The notes beneath the pieces were generated by a model. It did not search any database. It was given only the letters and a program-made list of their open reading frames with translations, and was not told where the DNA came from. Source: Treponema sp. Marseille-Q4130 (GTDB lineage Bacteria > Spirochaetota > Spirochaetia > Treponematales > Treponemataceae). Taken from it: a stretch of 64,000 bases of DNA. This document shows, in pieces, positions 25,620-34,687 of this stretch. Position numbers and translations under genes: made by a program. The stretch covers positions 248,001-312,000 of the forward strand of contig NZ_JACSET010000002.1 in the NCBI RefSeq assembly GCF_014334325.1. The letters run 5' to 3'. The first letter of the stretch is position 1. Each line of letters begins with the position of its first letter.

Positions 25620-26741
25620 TCACTGACTTCCGTAGCGGATGCGCGGATCGACAAAGGCGAGCGCGATATCGGATGCGATCATACCGACGAGAACGAGAAA
25701 CGAAATAAACATACTGTTCGCAAGCACGAGATTGATATCTTCCTGCAAAACCGCTTCATACATAAGACGCCCGATGCCCGGATAGGCGAAGATGATTTCA
25801 AGCACAAGGGAGCCCGAAAAAAGACCCGCAAGCAAATTCGCGCTTCCTGTGATATACGGGTTGAGCGTATTGCGGAACGCGTGATTGAAGTACACCCGTT
25901 TTTCGCTCGTACCGCGGGATCTCAAAGCGGTGATATAGGGCATTCCCATTTGATCGAGCATCGTCGCGCGTATCATGCGGAGCGTGGCGACGGTGCCGCC
26001 CAAAAACGAAGCGAAGAGCGGAAGAAATGTGTGATGCATATAAGAAAGCGCAAATCGTCCGGGAGAGAGCGAAAACGGAAAATCGGGATAAGCGGTCACC
26101 GGAAAAAGACCGGTAGCCGATGCGAAGAGCTGCAGCAAAATCAAAAGCAGTATGCCCGGAAACGCGTGAAAAAAAAGCGCGACGAAAGTTACAGCCGTAT
26201 CGAGTTTCGTACCCGCTTTGCTTGAAAGGTAGACGCCGAGCAAAAAAGACGTAAAGGTAATGCACACGAGCGAAATGAGATTCAGCACGACGGAATTGAC
26301 CAGGCGCGATTTTATCAAAAAAGAAACCGGTGCGCGAGAAACGAGAGACACGCCTAAATCGCGATGAACGACGACGCGGCCGAGCCACTTCCAATACTGC
26401 ACGAAAAAGGAACGGTCGAGTCCGTACTCCGCGCGGAGGGATGCCATCTGTTCGGAAGAAAACGCGTTGTCGGCTTTTGCGCCGGAAGCTGAAGGAGCGC
26501 TTTGCGCACTCGACATGATCTGCTGCGTCATCATCCGGTCGACGATATCGCCGGGAGCGAGCGCCATAAGAGCGAACATCGAAAGGCCGAGCAAAAAAAG
26601 AAGGGCAAGCATCGTAATAAAACGGGCGCTTATATACGACGCGAGCGGAAAAGTTTTTCGAAACCTCCGCCACGGAAACGAAAGCGAGCCGAAGGCGGCA
26701 GCGATTATATTATTAATATTGATTTTATCCGTACTACGCAT
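25620..26741 (-). CDS. oppB: Oligopeptide ABC transporter permease, OppB-like
   Basis: 373-residue integral membrane protein with about six helices. It has the OppB features: an N-terminal helix (about 38-60), a long periplasmic loop with MASLRAEYGLDRSFFVQYWK, and the EAA loop ALRSRGTSEKRVYFNHAFRN. A C-terminal LVLEIIFAYPGIGRL segment follows. AGGA lies 7 nt before the ATG at 26741; an adjacent GTG is at 26744. It starts 9 nt after oppA ends and is cotranscribed with it. Confidence 0.9.
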   Translation of the reverse strand: MRSTDKININNIIAAAFGSLSFPWRRFRKTFPLASYISARFITMLALLFLLGLSMFALMALAPGDIVDRMMTQQIMSSAQSAPSASGAKADNAFSSEQMASLRAEYGLDRSFFVQYWKWLGRVVVHRDLGVSLVSRAPVSFLIKSRLVNSVVLNLISLVCITFTSFLLGVYLSSKAGTKLDTAVTFVALFFHAFPGILLLILLQLFASATGLFPVTAYPDFPFSLSPGRFALSYMHHTFLPLFASFLGGTVATLRMIRATMLDQMGMPYITALRSRGTSEKRVYFNHAFRNTLNPYITGSANLLAGLFSGSLVLEIIFAYPGIGRLMYEAVLQEDINLVLANSMFISFLVLVGMIASDIALAFVDPRIRYGSQ

Positions 26742-26750
26742 CACAGTGTC

Positions 26751-28562
26751 CTATTGTTTTAAAAAAACGTAATCAAGCATCGCACCGTTCAAATTGTCGT
26801 AATACACGTTCGACTGATCCCATCGGTTTCGAATCGCAAAAAAGCTCCGGGGGCGGACGAGATAGATGACGGGACACTCGTCGAGCAAAATCCGCTGGTA
26901 TTCGTTCCAAATCGCAAAGGCCGCATCCCGATCTATCGTATAATTTCCCTTACTGTAGAGCCGGTCGATACGCGCTTCCCATTCGGTAGCGGGAGCCGCC
27001 TGCAGCGGGTACCACAAGTGTAGGTTTCCGGACGAGGGCCACACGTTGCTCCCCTGCGACGGAAAGAGCGGAGTGCCGAGCGCGATGATCACCGACTGCC
27101 AATCGTAAGTTGCCGTCAAAGATTCGACGAGCTTTTGAAAATCGACTTGGCGGACGTTTACCTTTATGCCCGCCTTTGCGCATTCGTCGGCGATGATCTG
27201 CGCGATATCGTTTGCAAGCGTACTCGTCGACGGAATCGCCAAATCGAATTCGACAAGAGCGCCATTCGAATCATAGAGAATGCCGCCCTTCTCTTCCATG
27301 CCGCATTTTTTTAATATTTTTTTTGCCTCGTCGATGTTATAACGCCAGCGGAGCGTGATGTCGGGATTGTAGTACGGATTTGCACGAGAGAAAAAATAGT
27401 ACATCGGCTCGGCAAGCCCCCGATACGTCTGCACGATGATGCGCTCGCGATTTAAAAGGCAGCTCATCGCCTGACGGAATTCCTTTTGCGTAAACCACGA
27501 ATAAAAAGGTTTTTCTTCGTTTACGGGATTTTGATTGAACGACCACAGAGAAGATCCGAGAGAGCCTTCAGCGTTGAATACCGTAAAATCTCTTTGATCG
27601 GCGACCGCTTCGTTTACGTCTTCGGGACGGAGCTGATACGTTTCGAGTTTTCCCTGACGGAACAAAAGGTAATCCGTGTTTTGATCTCCGACGATCTGCA
27701 AAACTTTTTCTTCGGGATAAGGTTCCGCGCCTCCGTTTGCATCTTTATTCCAATAGTGAGGATTGCGCTTGAGCACGATGCGCTGAGAAGGCGCATATTC
27801 TGCGATATACCACTTACCCGCCGAAGGGAGAGATCGCGGAGAAGACGCGATGCTGAAAAGATTTTTTACCGCATCGATACCTCCCGTCTCTTTTGCCGGA
27901 CGATAGATAAACGACGGACAGATATTCATATTGACTGCAAGGAGGGGTTCGGCGACGATGCGCGGAAACAGAAAATCGAAACGCTTTTCATCGATCTTTA
28001 CGATATCGATATGGCGGACGGAACCGTCGTCCATCGTCATAAACTGCTGCGGATAACCGGAGCTTTGAAAGGCTTTGTCACCCGCAATTTCATCATACCA
28101 AAAAACGACATCGTCGCTCGTAACGGGAATCTTTTCAGGCGAATCGTAATACGTCCAGTACATATCGTCACGGAGCGTACAGTGCAGCGTGAGCGTCCCT
28201 TTTTGCTTGTCGATGTCGATCGCGTAAGAGGCGGCGCGCGGCGACCACTTTCGAAGCGTCGGATCGTAATCGAAAAGAAAATCGGTCGTCTGCGCGATAA
28301 GGGAACTCGACGATGCATCGCGCTCGGCGATATAGTGATTGAACGTTTTCGGATCGGTCATAACCGAATCGTACCACGTACCGCCCGCCCTTCCCGGAAC
28401 ATAGGGGCCGCCTGTCCACGGCTTCGATCGAGTGTGCGAAAGCATTTCGCCGTTCATCGCTTCGATCGCCGAATCAATTTCTTCTTCGGTCATTTCGGGA
28501 ACGCGCGTACACGAAGCACAGACGCAAAGCAAAGTGGCGGCAAATATCGCTATACGCTTCAT
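26751..28562 (-). CDS. oppA: Oligopeptide-binding lipoprotein, OppA-like (SBP family 5)
   Basis: Substrate-binding protein of 603 residues delivering peptides to the permease. A signal peptide ends in a spirochaete-type lipobox with the lipidated Cys at residue 18 (VCASC). It has the family-5 landmarks YDPTLRKWSPRAA, LRDDMYWTYY, RIVLKRNPHYW and the FRQAMSCLLNRERI block. First gene of the opp operon. No Shine-Dalgarno: the ATG lies 5 nt after a -10 box. Confidence 0.92.
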   Translation of the reverse strand: MKRIAIFAATLLCVCASCTRVPEMTEEEIDSAIEAMNGEMLSHTRSKPWTGGPYVPGRAGGTWYDSVMTDPKTFNHYIAERDASSSSLIAQTTDFLFDYDPTLRKWSPRAASYAIDIDKQKGTLTLHCTLRDDMYWTYYDSPEKIPVTSDDVVFWYDEIAGDKAFQSSGYPQQFMTMDDGSVRHIDIVKIDEKRFDFLFPRIVAEPLLAVNMNICPSFIYRPAKETGGIDAVKNLFSIASSPRSLPSAGKWYIAEYAPSQRIVLKRNPHYWNKDANGGAEPYPEEKVLQIVGDQNTDYLLFRQGKLETYQLRPEDVNEAVADQRDFTVFNAEGSLGSSLWSFNQNPVNEEKPFYSWFTQKEFRQAMSCLLNRERIIVQTYRGLAEPMYYFFSRANPYYNPDITLRWRYNIDEAKKILKKCGMEEKGGILYDSNGALVEFDLAIPSTSTLANDIAQIIADECAKAGIKVNVRQVDFQKLVESLTATYDWQSVIIALGTPLFPSQGSNVWPSSGNLHLWYPLQAAPATEWEARIDRLYSKGNYTIDRDAAFAIWNEYQRILLDECPVIYLVRPRSFFAIRNRWDQSNVYYDNLNGAMLDYVFLKQ

Positions 28563-28567
28563 AGCTT

Positions 28568-28596
28568 ATTGTCGCACATTGAAAAGAACGCGTCAA
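28568..28596 (-). promoter_or_regulatory. Promoter of the opp operon, predicted leaderless
   Basis: Minus strand TTGACG (28591-28596), 17-nt spacer, GACAAT (28568-28573), then AAGCT and the ATG at 28562. With a usual -10 to start distance, the mRNA would begin at or next to the A of ATG. Confidence 0.65.
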
Positions 28597-28721
28597 CTTG
28601 CGAGGGTTTTCGAATTCCATCCGTGAGCGATGCAGCCGCACATCACTCCGTTTTCCGGTAGTATAAACCTGTCGTTTTATATAAAATGAAAACGACAATA
28701 CGGTACAGGAGGAGCGGCAGT

Positions 28722-29579
28722 ATGAAAAAAATCGGTTTTATCGGAGTCGGGATCATGGGAAAGTCGATGGTTCGCAATCTCATGAAAGCTGGATTCGAGC
28801 TTCGCATATTCGCCCGGCATAAGCAAAACGTCGAAGACGTCATTTCCGAAGGCGCCGTCTTTTGCGACAGCATTTCGGACTGCGTCAAAGGCTCCGACGC
28901 GGTTATCACGATCGTAGGCTTTCCGCCCGACGTCGAAGACGTGTATTTTTCTCCCGGAAAAATTATGGACAGCGCGAAAAAGGGAACATATCTCATCGAT
29001 ATGACGACGACGAGCCCGACGCTTGCCGAGCGTTTGTATCGCGAAGGAAAAGCGAAGGGCTTTCACGTGATCGACGCGCCGGTTACCGGAGGCGACACGG
29101 GTGCAAAAGCGGGTACGCTTTCCATTCTCGCAGGCGGAGACAAAGAAGATTTCGAAGCGTGTATGCCGCTTTTCAAAGCGATGGGAACGAATATCAATTA
29201 TCAGGGCAAAGCGGGAAACGGTCAGCATGCGAAAATGGCGAATCAAATACTGATCGCGGGCGCACTTTCGGGCGTGTGCGAAGCGTTTGCGTACGCGAAA
29301 GCAAAGGGCCTCGATTTGAACGTATTGTTAAAATCGGTTGCGACCGGAGCGGCAGGAAGCAAGCAGCTCGACGCGTTCGGCCCGAAGCTCATCGCGGGCG
29401 ACTACGCTCCGGGCTTTAAGCTCAAGCATTTTATTAAAGACATGACGCTCGCCGATGAAGAAGCGAAAAAAGCGGGACTGCATCTCGGAGTGCTCGAACA
29501 CGTACTCGAAAATTATAAAGCGCTCGAAAAAGAAGGATTGGGCGAAGACGGCACGCAGTCACTCATAAAGCGCTATTAG
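28722..29579 (+). CDS. NAD(P)-dependent beta-hydroxyacid dehydrogenase
   Basis: 285 residues. N-terminal Rossmann domain with GFIGVGIMGKSMVRNL, the substrate-site DAPVTGGDTGAKAGTL, and the catalytic lysine in NGQHAKMANQILIAG: the 3-hydroxyisobutyrate dehydrogenase / tartronate semialdehyde reductase / 6-phosphogluconate dehydrogenase-related family. The exact substrate cannot be read from sequence. AGGAGG lies 9 nt before the ATG at 28722. It stands alone. Confidence 0.88.
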   Translation: MKKIGFIGVGIMGKSMVRNLMKAGFELRIFARHKQNVEDVISEGAVFCDSISDCVKGSDAVITIVGFPPDVEDVYFSPGKIMDSAKKGTYLIDMTTTSPTLAERLYREGKAKGFHVIDAPVTGGDTGAKAGTLSILAGGDKEDFEACMPLFKAMGTNINYQGKAGNGQHAKMANQILIAGALSGVCEAFAYAKAKGLDLNVLLKSVATGAAGSKQLDAFGPKLIAGDYAPGFKLKHFIKDMTLADEEAKKAGLHLGVLEHVLENYKALEKEGLGEDGTQSLIKRY

Positions 29580-29649
29580 GCTGAAGCGCCAATATATGCA
29601 CAGGGCAACCGCACCAAAAACTATATTCGCTAAAAAATAGTATGTAACG
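29580..29649. other. Spacer between the dehydrogenase gene and the family 1 element
   Basis: Seventy bases with no gene. Contains a weak inverted repeat around ACTATATTCGCTAAAAAATAGT. Together with the following element it separates the dehydrogenase gene from the convergent argS end. Confidence 0.4.
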
Positions 29650-29803
29650 TAAAAAGTCGGCTGCACTCCCGGCAGCAGCCCTGCCGTTCGCCGCGACAGA
29701 CCGTGATCGGAATCGGACTGCGCAAACTTTTTTAAAAAAGTTTGCGCGCCATCGGTCTGAGCGGCTCGGCGGCAGTACCGCTGCCTCGCGTTCCGCTTTT
29801 TTT
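29650..29803 (+). repeat. Structured intergenic element, family 1, copy 1
   Basis: About 154 nt. In order: a 5' stem GGCTGC / GCAGCC; CAGACCG pairing with CGGTCTG around a perfect 28-nt palindrome at 29720-29747 (GCGCAAAC, T6, A6, GTTTGCGC); then GGCGGC-AGTACC-GCTGCC inside a GCGG / CCGC stem, and a run of seven T. The last part looks like a rho-independent terminator, which gives the element its direction. A second copy is at 58164-58355 on the other strand. It lies between two convergent genes. Confidence 0.7.
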
Positions 29804-29885
29804 ATTTACTCATATGATTTTTTTATGGTGTACATTTTTGGTACGTTCGTCCTGTTGGCGATGTCTCTTCCGCTGCCCCGCTCCT

Positions 29886-31709
29886 CTACATCTTTTCCAA
29901 ATACGGCACGAGCACGAGATACATCGCGTTCTTTAAAACGGTGAGTGTGCATTCGGCAAGGAAGAGGCGCCCTCTCACGAGCTCCGTTTTTTCCGCGGCG
30001 AGGATCGGGCATTGCTGATAGAATTTGCCGAACGCTTTGCTTATGTCGTACAAATACTGCGCGACCACGCTCGGATCGAGCGCTTCCGCAGCTTTTGCGA
30101 CGACGGACGGAAAGTCGCCGAGTTTTTTTATTAAATCCCATTCGCTTTCCGACGAAAGAAGAGAAACGGCTTCTCCGCTTTTATCCGGAGCGATGCCGCT
30201 TTCTTCCGCTTTCCGCAAAATCGACGCGATGCGCGCACCCATGTACTGCAGATAGGGGCCGGTGTTTCCGGTAAAGGACAGCGACTCTTCGGGATTAAAG
30301 AGCATATCTTTGACAGGAGCTACGTTCAATAAATAATAATGGAGGGCTGCGAGCGCAATCTTTTCCGCGACATCGTCAGCATCTCCGACTTCCGCTTCTC
30401 TGCCTTTCGCTTCGATCTCCTTGAAAGCTTGGGCGTGCAGTTCGTCGATCAAATCGTCGGCGTCGACGATCGTGCCTTCCCTGCTTTTCATTCTGCCGCT
30501 CGGCAAATTGACAAGACCGTAACTTAAATGATAAAGGTCATTCGCCCAATCGAAGCCGAGTTTTTTCAGTATGTAAAAGAGCACTTTAAAATGATAGATC
30601 TGTTCGCTTGCGACGACATAGACGAGACGGTTGAACGGCCAGTCGTCATGCCGGCTGATCGCCGTACCGATATCCTGCGTCATGTAGACGGATGTACCGT
30701 CTTTCCGGAGCAGCACTTTTTCGTGCTCGCGGTCATCTTTACTTCCGACGACTTCGCTCACGTCGATGCGCACGGATCCGTCGGCAGCTTTGAAAAATAT
30801 GCCCTTTTCAAGTCCCGCTTTGATTTCGTCTTTACCTTTGAGGTAGGTTTCGCTTTCGAAATAGAGTTTATCGAAGGATACGCCGGTGCGCGTATAGGTT
30901 TTTTCGATACCCGAAAGCGTCCAATCGTTCATCGTTTTCCAAAGCGCGCGCACATCCTCATCGCCTGATTCCCACGCTCTCAGCATCTCTTCCGCTTCGG
31001 ATACGGCTTCGGGATGCTCTTTTGCATACGCATCGAATTCGACATAGCACCGGCCGACAAAGTGATCGCCCTTTATGCCGAGCGTTTCAGGCGTGTCGCC
31101 TTTTGCTTCGTGAAAGAGTTTATACGCGAGCATCGACTTGCAGATGTGTATGCCGCGGTTATTGATGATGTTCACTTTGTACACTTCCGCACCGGCTTCT
31201 TTTAAAATGCGGCTCACGCTTTCACCGAGCGCATCGTTTCTCATGTGTCCGAGATGGAGCGGTTTATTCGTGTTCGGACTCGAATATTCGACCATAACCC
31301 GCTTTCCGGCGAAGGGCTTTTCCCCGCCGTCGCCTTTCGAACCGTACTCGCTTCCCTCTTGGGCGATACGCGAAAGGATGGCAAAAGAAGCCGCCGATTT
31401 ATCGAGCTTGACGTTTACGTAGGGGCCCACAGCAAGGAATTCGCCGACGGAAGATACGGAGATCTCTTCAAACGACGTTTCGGAATTGATAATGCGCACG
31501 ACACTTTGTGCGATCGCGGGAGGTGCGAGTCGGAAAAGTTTCGCATAGGCGAACATCGGAACGCCGATATCGCCCATAGAGGGATCGGGAGGAGTCTGCA
31601 GCGTCAAACTGCCGGCATCAATGCTCGATGCATCCGGATTTTTTTCGGCGATAAATCGATTCAAAGCCGCAGCAACCACAATGCGGCAAGCGCTTTTTGC
31701 ATCATTCAT
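29886..31709 (-). CDS. argS: Arginyl-tRNA synthetase
   Basis: Class I synthetase of 607 residues that charges tRNA-Arg. N-terminal Add1 domain, then SSPNTNKPLHLGHMRND with the HIGH motif as HLGH, a KMSKS-like site in GRMKSREGT, and the DALR anticodon-binding domain at the end with NTGPYLQYMGARI. The ATG at 31709 has no Shine-Dalgarno and lies 7 nt after a TATCAT box. A tRNA-Arg gene (TCG) is elsewhere in the window. Confidence 0.95.
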   Translation of the reverse strand: MNDAKSACRIVVAAALNRFIAEKNPDASSIDAGSLTLQTPPDPSMGDIGVPMFAYAKLFRLAPPAIAQSVVRIINSETSFEEISVSSVGEFLAVGPYVNVKLDKSAASFAILSRIAQEGSEYGSKGDGGEKPFAGKRVMVEYSSPNTNKPLHLGHMRNDALGESVSRILKEAGAEVYKVNIINNRGIHICKSMLAYKLFHEAKGDTPETLGIKGDHFVGRCYVEFDAYAKEHPEAVSEAEEMLRAWESGDEDVRALWKTMNDWTLSGIEKTYTRTGVSFDKLYFESETYLKGKDEIKAGLEKGIFFKAADGSVRIDVSEVVGSKDDREHEKVLLRKDGTSVYMTQDIGTAISRHDDWPFNRLVYVVASEQIYHFKVLFYILKKLGFDWANDLYHLSYGLVNLPSGRMKSREGTIVDADDLIDELHAQAFKEIEAKGREAEVGDADDVAEKIALAALHYYLLNVAPVKDMLFNPEESLSFTGNTGPYLQYMGARIASILRKAEESGIAPDKSGEAVSLLSSESEWDLIKKLGDFPSVVAKAAEALDPSVVAQYLYDISKAFGKFYQQCPILAAEKTELVRGRLFLAECTLTVLKNAMYLVLVPYLEKM

Positions 31710-31716
31710 AGGCGCT

Positions 31717-31745
31717 ATGATAACCTTTACGGCGAGTTTTGTACA
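31717..31745 (-). promoter_or_regulatory. Promoter of argS, predicted leaderless
   Basis: Minus strand TGTACA (31740-31745, 4 of 6 to consensus), 17-nt spacer, TATCAT (31717-31722), then 7 nt and the ATG at 31709. Confidence 0.5.
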
Positions 31746-31837
31746 TTACCCGATAAGCTGTTTGTCGCTCGAATTCGTCATCGATTTTGGAAATTGTCAT
31801 TCCCACAAGGCGATGCCGATATTTTTTTTACATAACC

Positions 31838-31866
31838 TTGATTGTGCGCGATCGTTGTGATATAGT
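31838..31866 (+). promoter_or_regulatory. Promoter of the pur cluster, predicted leaderless
   Basis: TTGATT (31838-31843), 17-nt spacer, TATAGT (31861-31866), then 6 nt and the purE ATG at 31873. No Shine-Dalgarno and no riboswitch or leader fits in the gap. Confidence 0.65.
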
Positions 31867-31872
31867 TCGTAT

Positions 31873-32370
31873 ATGAAAGTCGCAATCTTTTTCGGCTCGA
31901 AATCCGATACGGCAAAAATGGCAAAGGCTGCCGATGTACTCAAAGACTTCGGCGTCGAGTACGAAGCGTTTATCATCTCCGCGCACCGTACGGGAAACCT
32001 GCTCCGTGCGGCGGTCGAAAAAGTCGAACGTGAAGGCGCCGAAGTAATCATCGCCGGTGCAGGTCTTGCAGCCGCCCTACCCGGCGTGATCGCGGGTATG
32101 ACGGTGCTGCCGGTTATCGGTGTGCCTCTTGAAAGCGTATCGGAAGGTTCGAACGGTCTTGCAGGTTTCGACGCGCTCCTTTCCATCGTGCAGATGCCGC
32201 CGCAGATTCCCGTCGCGACCGTCGGCATCGGAAACGCAAAAAATGCCGCTTATCTTGCCCTTGAAATTCTTGCATTGAAATATCCCGAAATAAAAACAAA
32301 GCTTATCGAATTTCGCAAAAAACTTGCGGATGACGCCGCGCAGCAGGGCGGCAATGGAGTATCGCTATGA
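31873..32370 (+). CDS. purE: PurE, phosphoribosylaminoimidazole carboxylase (probably class II)
   Basis: 165 residues, octameric-type PurE that makes CAIR from AIR or N5-CAIR in purine synthesis. It starts [11 protein letters not shown] and has [10 protein letters not shown] and [17 protein letters not shown], the conserved substrate loops. The H-R in the SAHRT loop is followed by T-G rather than the usual class I T-P. No purK is present in this cluster, and the Treponema denticola enzyme is a known class II PurE that uses AIR and CO2 directly, so class II is likely. Stop overlaps the purC start. Confidence 0.9.
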   Translation: MKVAIFFGSKSDTAKMAKAADVLKDFGVEYEAFIISAHRTGNLLRAAVEKVEREGAEVIIAGAGLAAALPGVIAGMTVLPVIGVPLESVSEGSNGLAGFDALLSIVQMPPQIPVATVGIGNAKNAAYLALEILALKYPEIKTKLIEFRKKLADDAAQQGGNGVSL

Positions 32371-33092
32371 ACGAAAACGTCGTTAAAAAAGAACAGCTCT
32401 ACGAAGGCAAAGCAAAAAAAATCTTTGCAACTTCCGATCCCGATCTCGTCATTATGGAATACAAAGATTCCGCGACGGCGTTTAACGGTGCAAAAAAAGG
32501 CACGATCGAAGACAAGGGCATCATGAACAACGAAATCTCGGCAAAGCTCTACGAGCTGCTCAATTCATGGGACGTGCCGACGCATTTTATTAAAAAACTT
32601 TCCGACCGCGAAGTGCTCTGCAGAAAAGTGAAAATCATTCCGCTCGAAGTGATCGTGCGGAACGTCGCCGCGGGTTCGTTCAGTAAACGTCTCGGAGTGC
32701 CCGAAGGAACGGAGCTTAAAACGACGGTTTTTGAAATATCGTACAAGTGCGACGAGCTCGACGATCCGCTCATCAACGATTACCACGCGGTCGCTATCGG
32801 AGCTGCAACGTGGGATGAGCTCCATCGCGTTTACGAAATCACGGCTCAAGTCAACACGATCCTCACGCATTTCTTTTTGCGCTGCGGAGTGCGCCTTATC
32901 GACTTTAAGCTCGAATTCGGTAAGGATAAAGACGGCGTCATATTTCTCGCCGACGAGATTTCGCCGGATACATGCCGTTTTTGGGATGCAAAGACGAACG
33001 AAAAGCTCGATAAAGACCGCTTCCGCCGCGACCTCGGCAACGTCAAAGAAGCCTATGTCGAAATGCTCGGCCGCATCGAAAAAGAACTCTGA
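32367..33092 (+). CDS. purC: SAICAR synthetase PurC
   Basis: 241 residues; joins CAIR and aspartate with ATP. It has [15 protein letters not shown] at the start, [17 protein letters not shown], the [14 protein letters not shown] block and [13 protein letters not shown], all signatures of bacterial PurC. ATGA overlap with purE indicates coupled translation. Confidence 0.95.
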   Translation: MNENVVKKEQLYEGKAKKIFATSDPDLVIMEYKDSATAFNGAKKGTIEDKGIMNNEISAKLYELLNSWDVPTHFIKKLSDREVLCRKVKIIPLEVIVRNVAAGSFSKRLGVPEGTELKTTVFEISYKCDELDDPLINDYHAVAIGAATWDELHRVYEITAQVNTILTHFFLRCGVRLIDFKLEFGKDKDGVIFLADEISPDTCRFWDAKTNEKLDKDRFRRDLGNVKEAYVEMLGRIEKEL

Positions 33093-33125
33093 TTATTAAT
33101 TAACAATTTTACGGACGGCGGCGGT

Positions 33126-34568
33126 ATGAACGATTTAACCGATGAAGAAGATGTTCTCCATGACGAATGCGGTGTTGTCGGCGTGTATTTGAATAATGCA
33201 TCCGGCGATACGGCTTCGATGAGCGCTTCTTCCCTTGCTTATTACGGTATGTATTCGCTGCAGCACCGCGGTCAGGAAAGCGCGGGGATTGCCGTATCGG
33301 ACGGAAGCGACGTCAAAGCACATAAGCTTATGGGGCTTGTCGCCGACGTTTTTAAACGCGAAGACCTCGATGCTCTTTCGGGAAGGATCGCCGTCGCGCA
33401 CGTCCGTTATGCGACCGCCGGCGGCTGTACGATCGAAAACGCACAGCCCATGGTCTACCGCTTCAAGCTCGGCACCGTCGCCGTTGCGCACAACGGTCAG
33501 CTTGTCAATTACGAACAGCTTCGCGAAATGCTCGAAGAGAGCGGCTCGACGTTCAATTCGACGAGCGATACGGAAGTTATCGTCAAATTCATCGCAAAAA
33601 GCTATAAAAAGGGACTCGAACGCGCACTTACCGATACGATTCAGCTTATCAAAGGTTCGTTCGCGCTCTGCGTTATGACGCAGGACTGCCTCATCGGTGC
33701 GCGCGATCCGAACGGCATCCGCCCGCTCTGTCTCGGAAAACTCGCAGGCGGCTGGGTGCTTGCAAGCGAAAGCTGCGCGATCGATGCGATGGGAGCCGAT
33801 TTCGTGCGCGATATCCGTCCCGGCGAAATCGTCATCATCAACGGCGACGGCGTACTCTCGTTCGAGTTCGGGGAAAAGACATCGAAGCGATCGTGTATTT
33901 TCGAATACGTATACTTCGCGCGTCCCGATTCGATACTCGACGAAATCCCCGTGCAGGAAGCAAGGCTTCGCATGGGAGCGATGCTTGCAAAAGAAAATCC
34001 CGTATCGGCGGACGTCGTCATCGGAGTGCCCGACAGCGGACTCGGAGCCGCACTCGGCTATTCGCGGGCGGCGGGCATTCCCTATGCGACGGGTATCGTC
34101 AAAAATAAATACATCGGCAGATCGTTTATCGCACCGACGCAAAAAGAGCGGGAAAATACCGTATTCGTCAAACTCAATACGATCAAAAACGAAATAAACG
34201 GAAAGCGCGTCATCGTCATAGACGATTCGATCGTACGGGGTACGACGAGCAGGCGCCTCATTCAAATACTGCGCAAAGCGGGCGCAAAAGAAGTACACTT
34301 ACGCGTTTCGAGCCCGCCGGTAAAATTTCCGTGTTATTTCGGAATCGATACGCCGCGCAGAGCGGAACTCATCTCATCGGATCACGACGTCGAAGCGATA
34401 CGCGAAGAGATCGGTGCCGATTCGCTCGCGTTTTTGAGTATGGACGGTATGCTCGAAGCGCTTCGCTCGTGCAATCCCGAACAATACGGTTACTGTAAAG
34501 GCTGCTTTACAGGCGAATATCCCGTAGCGGTGCCCGGAGAGATCCGAAGCGTACAGCTGCGGTGCTAG
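33126..34568 (+). CDS. purF: Amidophosphoribosyltransferase PurF
   Basis: First committed step of purine synthesis. 480 residues: a short propeptide, then DECGVVGVYL where the Cys (residue 16 or close) becomes the N-terminal nucleophile of the glutaminase domain. LQHRGQESAGIA follows. The phosphoribosyltransferase domain has the PRPP loop VIVIDDSIVRGTTSRR. Cysteines near the end (CNPEQYGYCKGC) recall the iron-sulfur ligands of Bacillus-type PurF. GGCGGCGG precedes the ATG. Confidence 0.95.
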   Translation: MNDLTDEEDVLHDECGVVGVYLNNASGDTASMSASSLAYYGMYSLQHRGQESAGIAVSDGSDVKAHKLMGLVADVFKREDLDALSGRIAVAHVRYATAGGCTIENAQPMVYRFKLGTVAVAHNGQLVNYEQLREMLEESGSTFNSTSDTEVIVKFIAKSYKKGLERALTDTIQLIKGSFALCVMTQDCLIGARDPNGIRPLCLGKLAGGWVLASESCAIDAMGADFVRDIRPGEIVIINGDGVLSFEFGEKTSKRSCIFEYVYFARPDSILDEIPVQEARLRMGAMLAKENPVSADVVIGVPDSGLGAALGYSRAAGIPYATGIVKNKYIGRSFIAPTQKERENTVFVKLNTIKNEINGKRVIVIDDSIVRGTTSRRLIQILRKAGAKEVHLRVSSPPVKFPCYFGIDTPRRAELISSDHDVEAIREEIGADSLAFLSMDGMLEALRSCNPEQYGYCKGCFTGEYPVAVPGEIRSVQLRC

Positions 34569-34687
34569 TAAAAATTATTAATTAATAATATCTGACTAAA
34601 TGTGGAGCTGTCCAAAAGTAACCGACTCTTGAGACAGCACTATTTTCGGAAGACGGTTTGTAATTATTTCGATAAAGGCGGGGCGAT
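34569..34687 (+). other. Spacer inside the pur cluster with a hairpin
   Basis: 119 bases between purF and purM, the only long gap in the cluster. GCTGTC (34607-34612) and GACAGC (34633-34638) form a stem that can be extended by CAAAAG against CTCTTG. No T-tract follows, so it may be an attenuating or processing site or a degenerate terminator. An AT-rich stretch precedes it. Confidence 0.45.

Noticed and set aside
29886-30141. Small extra frame at the 3' end of argS
   Set aside because: Lies wholly within the DALR domain of argS in another frame and shows no motif.
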